From Hygrophila difformis (lineage: Eukaryota; Streptophyta; Magnoliopsida; Lamiales; Acanthaceae): a stretch of 64,000 nucleotides of DNA. Below the pieces are notes generated by a model that ran no database searches, had not been told where the DNA came from, and worked only from the letters and a program-made list of their open reading frames with translations. The translations under genes and the position numbers were made by a program. Positions 58,641 through 64,000 of the stretch are shown in pieces (the first letter of the stretch is position 1; each line of letters starts with the position of its first letter). The stretch is taken from positions 41,018,191-41,082,190 of the forward strand of contig JAOANR010000013.1 of assembly GCA_030278955.1 (NCBI GenBank), given 5' to 3'.

Positions 58641-58930
58641 AAAAAACATAGGTCCGAGGAAAAAAGGTTCTGAGATAGAAAATGAGAGTGTGGGGACTGG
58701 AGATGGAGGAACTGACCGCTCTGTGGAAAATGTGGCCGAAGAACGTGAAGCAAAAAAGAAGAAGAAAACACGTGCAAAAGAGGAGGGTTATGGAGCTGGC
58801 ATCATAAGCCGGTGTTCCATTTCGGTACTTCAAGATGCAATGAGTTGTATTAAGGGCCACATCACTTAGCAGGAAAAGAAGTCAATAAGGAGGGCGCCCT
58901 TCCACCATTTTTCAAAGGCAAATGGGACAT
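58636..58930 (+). pseudogene. DUF1985/Ulp1 gene N-terminal relic
   Basis: A Lys/Glu-rich start (EREAKKKKKTRAKEE) leads into SRCSISVLQDAMSCI and, beyond an in-frame TAG at 58867-58869, RRAPFHHF. This matches the region TRCSPQFFRATMD...RRTPFWHF of the MULE-1 protease in spacing and residues. No downstream exon is recognisable. It is therefore read as a decayed copy of the protease gene. Confidence 0.55.
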
Positions 58931-59635
58931 ATACAAGCTAGACAAGGGTGCAAGCACTTCTGTTACAATATGTTATTCTGATTTGTCTGTTGTAGTATTT
59001 TTTTTCCTTTAATTTTGGCCATACGTTCTGTTTTCTTTTATTTAGTGTTCAAAACTATACATTTTTTTTTTTAATTTTGTGGCTGGTATTCAGTTTTCTG
59101 TTACACTATTTTTTAAAGGTTGGTCATGTATTCTGTTTTATTCTTCTCTGTTGTTCAATCTATACATGTTTTTTATTTTGTGTTTGGTGTTCGGTTTCCT
59201 GTTACACTATCTTTTTTTTACAAGTTTGGCCATTGTATTTTTCTGACTGTGTTGTTTTGCACAGCTGGCTATATGTTTTATTTTGGTCAGACGTGGTGTT
59301 TCACTGAACACCCGAACGTGATGTTTGACAACAACAATGATGTTTTCAGTCATTGTATTGGTATTTTATGTTAATGACTGTCGTGTTTTGTTTTGCAAGT
59401 ATAGTTTTGGGGACTTTTTTTGAGTTGTGGTTTTTAATTTATATTCTATGAAGTCATCAGTTTAAAAAAAAGTAGCATATGGTTTAGAGTATCTAATGAA
59501 TACTTGCAAGGTATAATATATAAAATTATATTGAATCTTACATGAGCAAAAACTTAATGTGCACATCCTTAAAACATTATTTAGTAGAAAAATATCACCG
59601 AAGAAAATGTGATGTTTTTAACTAAATAATTGGCC

Positions 59636-59770
59636 AATGTTTACAAGTAAATACACATCCAAAGTAAGTACTCATTGTCTAATGTTTATAAGTAAATATC
59701 CATCCAAAGTAAGTAACCATTGTCCAATGTTTGAAAATAAATACACATCCAAAGTAACCGTTGTCCAATA
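59636..59770. repeat. Short tandem repeat, about 50-bp unit, three copies
   Basis: Units share AAGTAAATACACATCCAAAG and CATTGTCCAATGTTT with small differences. Confidence 0.65.
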
Positions 59771-59959
59771 ATTAGACTATCGAATCTTTTAAGAGTATGA
59801 AGTATGAGGTTGTTAGCTTCAATGTGTGGCATCCAAAGAGATGGTACACATTATTTCAGTAAATACCCAATATTTTCATTGTTTATAACTGTGGTGTTTT
59901 AGAACGAATGAGTGGTGGTTTACAACAGTATGGTGTTGTTATCTTCAATGTTTGTATGT

Positions 59960-60565
59960 TGCTGTTGATTCCAAGTGTGGTAGTTCAAGGTGAACCCTAT
60001 TCGTTGTAGTTCGAGGTGACCCCGATTCTTAACATATAACAATTGACCTTCCTCCGAAGTTGAAAATAATATAAGATTGTAAGTTTCATCATCCACTTAT
60101 CCACTAGACATACGTTCTCATTTCCAAAACTCTATTCGTTGTAGTTCAAGGTGAACCTGATTCTTTACATATAACAATTGACCTTCCTCCGAAGTTAAAA
60201 ATAACATAAGATTGTAAGTTTCATCATCCATTTATCCACTAGACATACCTTCCAATTTCCAAAACTCTATTCGTTGTAGTTCAAGGTGAATTCGATTCAT
60301 AATATTTAACCACTGATCTTCCTCTAAAGTTAGAAATAGCATAAGATTGCAAGTTTCATCAACCACTTATCCACCAGACATACCTTCCCATTTCCAAAAT
60401 CCTATTCGTTGTAGTTCAAGGTGAACCCGATTCATAACACTTAACCATTGATCTTCCTCCAAAGTTTGAAATATCATAAGACGTATGTTTCATCGATATC
60501 ATCCACTAGGCAGAACTTCCCATTTCCAAAATCCTATTTGTTGTAGTTCAAGGTGAACCCGATTA
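59960..60565. repeat. Tandem repeat, about 135-bp unit, four to five copies
   Basis: The phrase TTCGTTGTAGTTCAAGGTGA starts units near 60000, 60136, 60270, 60415 and 60537. Each is followed by TTGACCTTCCTCCGAAGTT-like and GTTTCATCATCCACTTATCC-like segments. Non-coding. Confidence 0.8.
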
Positions 60566-61005
60566 TTTGGAAATGGCTGTGTTATATCTGTTATATCGTA
60601 AAAACACCTAATCATACACGACTACTGAAAACACAGGAACAACATATTTCAGTTATATTAACACTAAATAATTGTAGCACGGCCACCACTGTTAAAACCA
60701 CCAACATCGTTGTGTGCCAACGGAGTATGTTTGCACACTAGTTTCACACACAATTGCTCAAGATCACATACCTTATAAATATCAGCTTTGCATACAACAC
60801 AATAACCACATTCCATAATAAAAAAACATTTCATACAGAACATTACACCCACACAGTTGTTCACTTAACAGTACATCATTCCAGTGTTATATCAAAATGG
60901 TATCACATTTTGAAACAATCTAGAACAAGGACCGTTTCAAATAATGAAACCAGCCAAAAATAATACCACTCCAGTCAGTATAAAACACAGGAACAAGTCC
61001 TCCTC

Positions 61006-62665
61006 TCAACATTTGCATGGTAGCTTCAGCATTTTCCAGTAACCACATGAACAAGTCCTCCTCTCAACATCCACAGCATGTATTTTGTTATTTTCACGTA
61101 CTTCAAATAACGTTCCTCCAGCCCGCTGAATCTCTAGCGCACCAGATCCCACGTAAAATTGGGTCAACAACTTTTCCGGGTTCGTACATAATTTCCCCTC
61201 CATTTTAGCACATTCCTCTCTCTTTTCATTCATCATCTTCATCACTTGCTTCCGATTGTATCAAGCATTGAATACGGGGGCAGGTTCCTCGGTTTCAGCA
61301 CCCAGGAGTTCCAGCTGTCAACAAGGTTTGTGGTCATCACTCCCTATCTATTGCCCGGGAACACAACATTTGTCCAACGTCAGGGTTTCGAATTTGCAAT
61401 GAAAGTTGAAGATAGAGGTATTGCTTGGAGGATAGAATTCAAGTGTTGCCACATCTCTTTGTAGGTAGTAGTGTAAGCCGCAGCCTTCAATACCCCTGTC
61501 CATTTCGTTATCCTTATAAGGGTACATTTTCATCACCTGTAATCACACAAAACGAAAGCCTTTAAACACCGCACTACGACAGAAAAAACACAACTCAGAA
61601 TAAGCGTGACACTTAATAACAACACTCATTCTCATACCGAACAACATACATACGACTATATAAAAATATCACCTCCGTTTTGAAGTTTTCCTCAAGGTAC
61701 CATATGCATATGGAGTGATCGCACCCGTTAAACACGCTTGGAATCGCTTTCATCAATCCGGAGTGACGATCACTGAAAAACGTAAACTCTCCCCATTGAT
61801 CACGTTCATTGCCGCTGTCAATAGCACTCCTTAGTTTTCGAAAGAACCAGTCCCAATTTTCATCAGGCTCCCCTCCCGCATATAAACCAACCAAAGCTGC
61901 CATAAAAAGAATAACACTGTTGGTCAATATAAAACAACCAAATCAGGGTATAACAAATACAACACTGTAGCTTTTAAAAACCACAATACTCCTTTTAAAC
62001 ACCTAACCACGATAGTAATACAATAAACTATAAAGGCCATGTCAATAGGTATCTGCATATGCAATTGTTATGAACCCACCGTTTGCGTCTTTGCCCACAA
62101 CGCTCAATATTGATCATTTCCACTTGGACTTAATGTGTGTCGCATCAAGCTCGACAAGCGACCGAATACAACATTGATTCACAAACAACATCATATTTCT
62201 CAATGTCTTCACGAATATACAGTGTGCATTAAAATATTCCAATACAACATTGTCATCCAAAAAACAACAGCTTCCTCAACCAAAACACGACAGAGTACGT
62301 AAACATGTATAACACAACGCAAATACCTATAAAATACAAATACACTTTACTAAATCACTATTCCATATATAGAACAGTAGAAACACTCGTGATCGTTGCA
62401 TGCAAAAGAAAAATACCCATTTACTTCCAAACACAATCATTTCCCATAATGCATACATGCACCAATGTGCATTCAGAAAATAAAACACTGCTATTATAAG
62501 TTTAGGCACCACAGTTAGTTTCGTTTAGCACCACACGTACCGCATTCTCTTTCTGCCAGCTTCCTTGTTCGTCACATTCATCTTGCCAAAGGACAGCCCC
62601 CTGAAATTGTTCAACCTTGCCATCCTCATTACATCTCCATCGTTGATGAGTTCCATTGAGTATCC
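61006..62665 (-). pseudogene. MURA-type transposase relic of MULE-4
   Basis: On the minus strand, pieces of a transposase like that of MULE-1 appear in order: a PB1-like exon end (NDGDVMRMARLNNF, about 62540-62665), ATHIKSKWK followed by a stop and VVGKDANGGFITI (about 62070-62155), ENWDWFFRKLRSAID...FFSDRHSGLMKAIP (61613-61900) and a SWIM-finger part CSCGYWKMLKLPCKC (to 61006). Frames change between pieces and stops interrupt them; the first catalytic Asp lies in a segment now reading DATHIK. No complete frame remains. Confidence 0.7.
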
Positions 62666-63616
62666 TCAAAAACCCCTGCCCTTACCCTCGTCTCTTCCCT
62701 CTCAAGACACAAAGAAACCCACCCCATATTCCTCAGATGATCGGTTGGAAATGTGATAAGAAACCCTAACCTGTTCAATCTCCAAAACCACGATCACAGA
62801 TCGCCTTCCCACACACGAATTTTGCGCGAACGGGAGCTTCCCAAAGAAGCCAGGCGCGAACAGGAAGCAGTCCGATGTAGTGATTTGTGTGTGTGGTGGG
62901 TTTGTTACCCATTTTTGTGTAAGAAGGAAGATAGAGGATGCAATGAATACCTGTCATATCAGCCCTATTTTTTTGCAGCAAAAAGTAAGGTCACAAAGGT
63001 AATTTCATTACTCATTTTTTTATTCATTTTCTTTAATGCAATGGGAATTAAAGTGAAATGTATTTCCCTACTAGGTACTAATACATGGGAAGAAAAGTGT
63101 GTGGGGATTTAATTAAAATAAATTAAATGGAGGGAGATTTAACTTTAAAAACCCCATAAATCAACCCGAAGGCTCCTTCTAATAGGGTAAAATTTTTATG
63201 AGCTCTTGTTTTAAAGACTAAGGAAACGTGCCGAATTTGAGAGAAATATAATGAACATAAGTAGAAGATCCACACTGCAACCAAATCCCAAGAATTTCTC
63301 CCATCTTTTCCCCATAAGACATGACATGACCAGATCTGTATCTATTGTATGCAGACTGACAGGGACACAAATTCACAGCATATACATACATACACACACA
63401 TGTGGTGACGTGTACATCTCTAACAGGCCTTCGCTTTGTATGAGCTCAGAACCGCTGCCGCAAGGCACCTACCTTTGGTCGGCAAATTTTTATTGCCACT
63501 TTTGTTTCTTGTGCCTCCACTTTTCCAATATCCCTTCACAATTTCTTGCCTTAGTTTCCATTGCCTGCCCATTATTAGCCCATCAATCATTTTAACAAAT
63601 CAATACATATAAAACT
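62666..63616. other. Intergenic DNA, no gene seen
   Basis: The open frame at 63251-63595 has no recognisable domain and overlaps simple (CATA)n-like sequence. Nothing else is supported. Confidence 0.45.
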
Positions 63617-63879
63617 ATCTCCGTCTCATTTTTTTTTTAAAATTATAAATGGTTTTTTGACACTATTTATTGTTTAACTTTGATTCGAATTTTCATCGTA
63701 GCTATATAAAAAAAAACATAGTCAAGTGAGATCTTGTTAGATTCGTCTAATCTTATAGTTTTAGACAATTATAATTTTTTATAACTTTTCGTTCTACACA
63801 ATTTAAGTTATTAACTGTTAAAAATGTGTATCGGCATACGTGCTGGGTGGGTCCGTCATAAAAATAGTGAGACGGAGGA
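63617..63879. mobile_element. Stowaway-like MITE
   Basis: The left end TATCTCCGTCTCATTTTTTT and the right end complement CCTCCGTCTCACTATTTTTA are inverted repeats. The interior matches the other Stowaway copies (AGTCAAGTGAGATCTTGTTA). Confidence 0.65.
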
Positions 63880-63881
63880 AG

Positions 63882-64000
63882 GGGATGTTTGGGAGCCGCC
63901 GGATCCGCTAGCGGATAGCGGATCCGGAGAGAGAATTGTCTCATAATCTGCTCTCCAAATCTGCTATCTGCTGGCAGATCTGCTGACTCCCAAACATCCA
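63882..64000. mobile_element. Fold-back MITE at window end (GGATGTTTGG family)
   Basis: Begins GGGATGTTTGGGAGCCGCCG and ends CTGACTCCCAAACATCC. The whole 118 bp is close to one long inverted repeat, with its centre near AATTGTCTCATAATC. The same family as the element at 10330. Confidence 0.7.

Larger units (their letters stand above)
57590..62665. mobile_element. MULE-4: decayed Ulp1-type MULE
   Basis: An Ulp1-gene N-terminus relic (+) at 58636 and a transposase relic (-) at 61006-62665 face each other, with three sets of short tandem repeats between. This is the mirror image of the MULE-1 and MULE-2 layout. Ends are approximate; no inverted repeats were recognised. Confidence 0.55.

Overview
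The window looks like nuclear DNA of a eudicot plant. It has an AT-rich background, many Stowaway- and hAT-type MITEs, a Ty1/copia retrotransposon, a nuclear gene for a mitochondrial enzyme with 13 plant-type exons, and several Mutator-like elements (MULEs). The species cannot be read from the sequence.

Layout. 1-3.6 kb is AT-rich and holds a tRNA-derived SINE and two MITEs. 3.63-9.36 kb is a complete Ty1/copia element on the minus strand: two 391-bp LTRs with one difference between them, a 5-bp target duplication, gag, and a pol broken by one in-frame stop. 9.4-11.5 kb is a MITE cluster, one of them split by a LINE-like insert. 12.5-15.5 kb is the only host gene I recognise, pyruvate dehydrogenase E1 subunit beta (minus strand), with a TRIM-like fragment in intron 4. 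15.6-20.2 kb is intergenic DNA full of MITEs.

20.2-62.8 kb is a block of MULEs. MULE-1 (about 20.7-31 kb) has a complete MURA-type transposase (+) and, facing it, a complete DUF1985/Ulp1-type cysteine protease gene (-). MULE-2 (about 33-54.5 kb) has the same facing pair plus a third gene (putative plant transposon protein), and is filled with unusual non-coding arrays: TTTACCA/TGGTAAA arrays, GGACGGT/ACCGTCC inverted-motif clusters, a 210-bp telomere-motif tandem repeat and a 302-bp tandem repeat. MULE-3 (37366-45528) is a separate TIR-type MULE. It has 117-bp terminal inverted repeats and a perfect 9-bp target duplication, sits inside the 210-bp array of MULE-2, and carries a GRF-zinc-finger/coiled-coil/membrane protein and a broken transposase. 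A hAT-type MITE with an 8-bp target duplication sits in the first intron of that transposase. A decayed MULE-4 (about 57.6-62.7 kb) again has an Ulp1-type N-terminus and a transposase relic facing each other. The window ends in more MITEs.

The shared plan (transposase facing a DUF1985/Ulp1 protease, with tandem non-coding repeats between) recalls the Ulp1-carrying MULEs described in plants (Kaonashi-type, CUMULE). The motif arrays of MULE-2 are the least explained structure here. Exon structures were worked out by hand from frame, splice signals and comparison of the elements with each other; no database search was possible.
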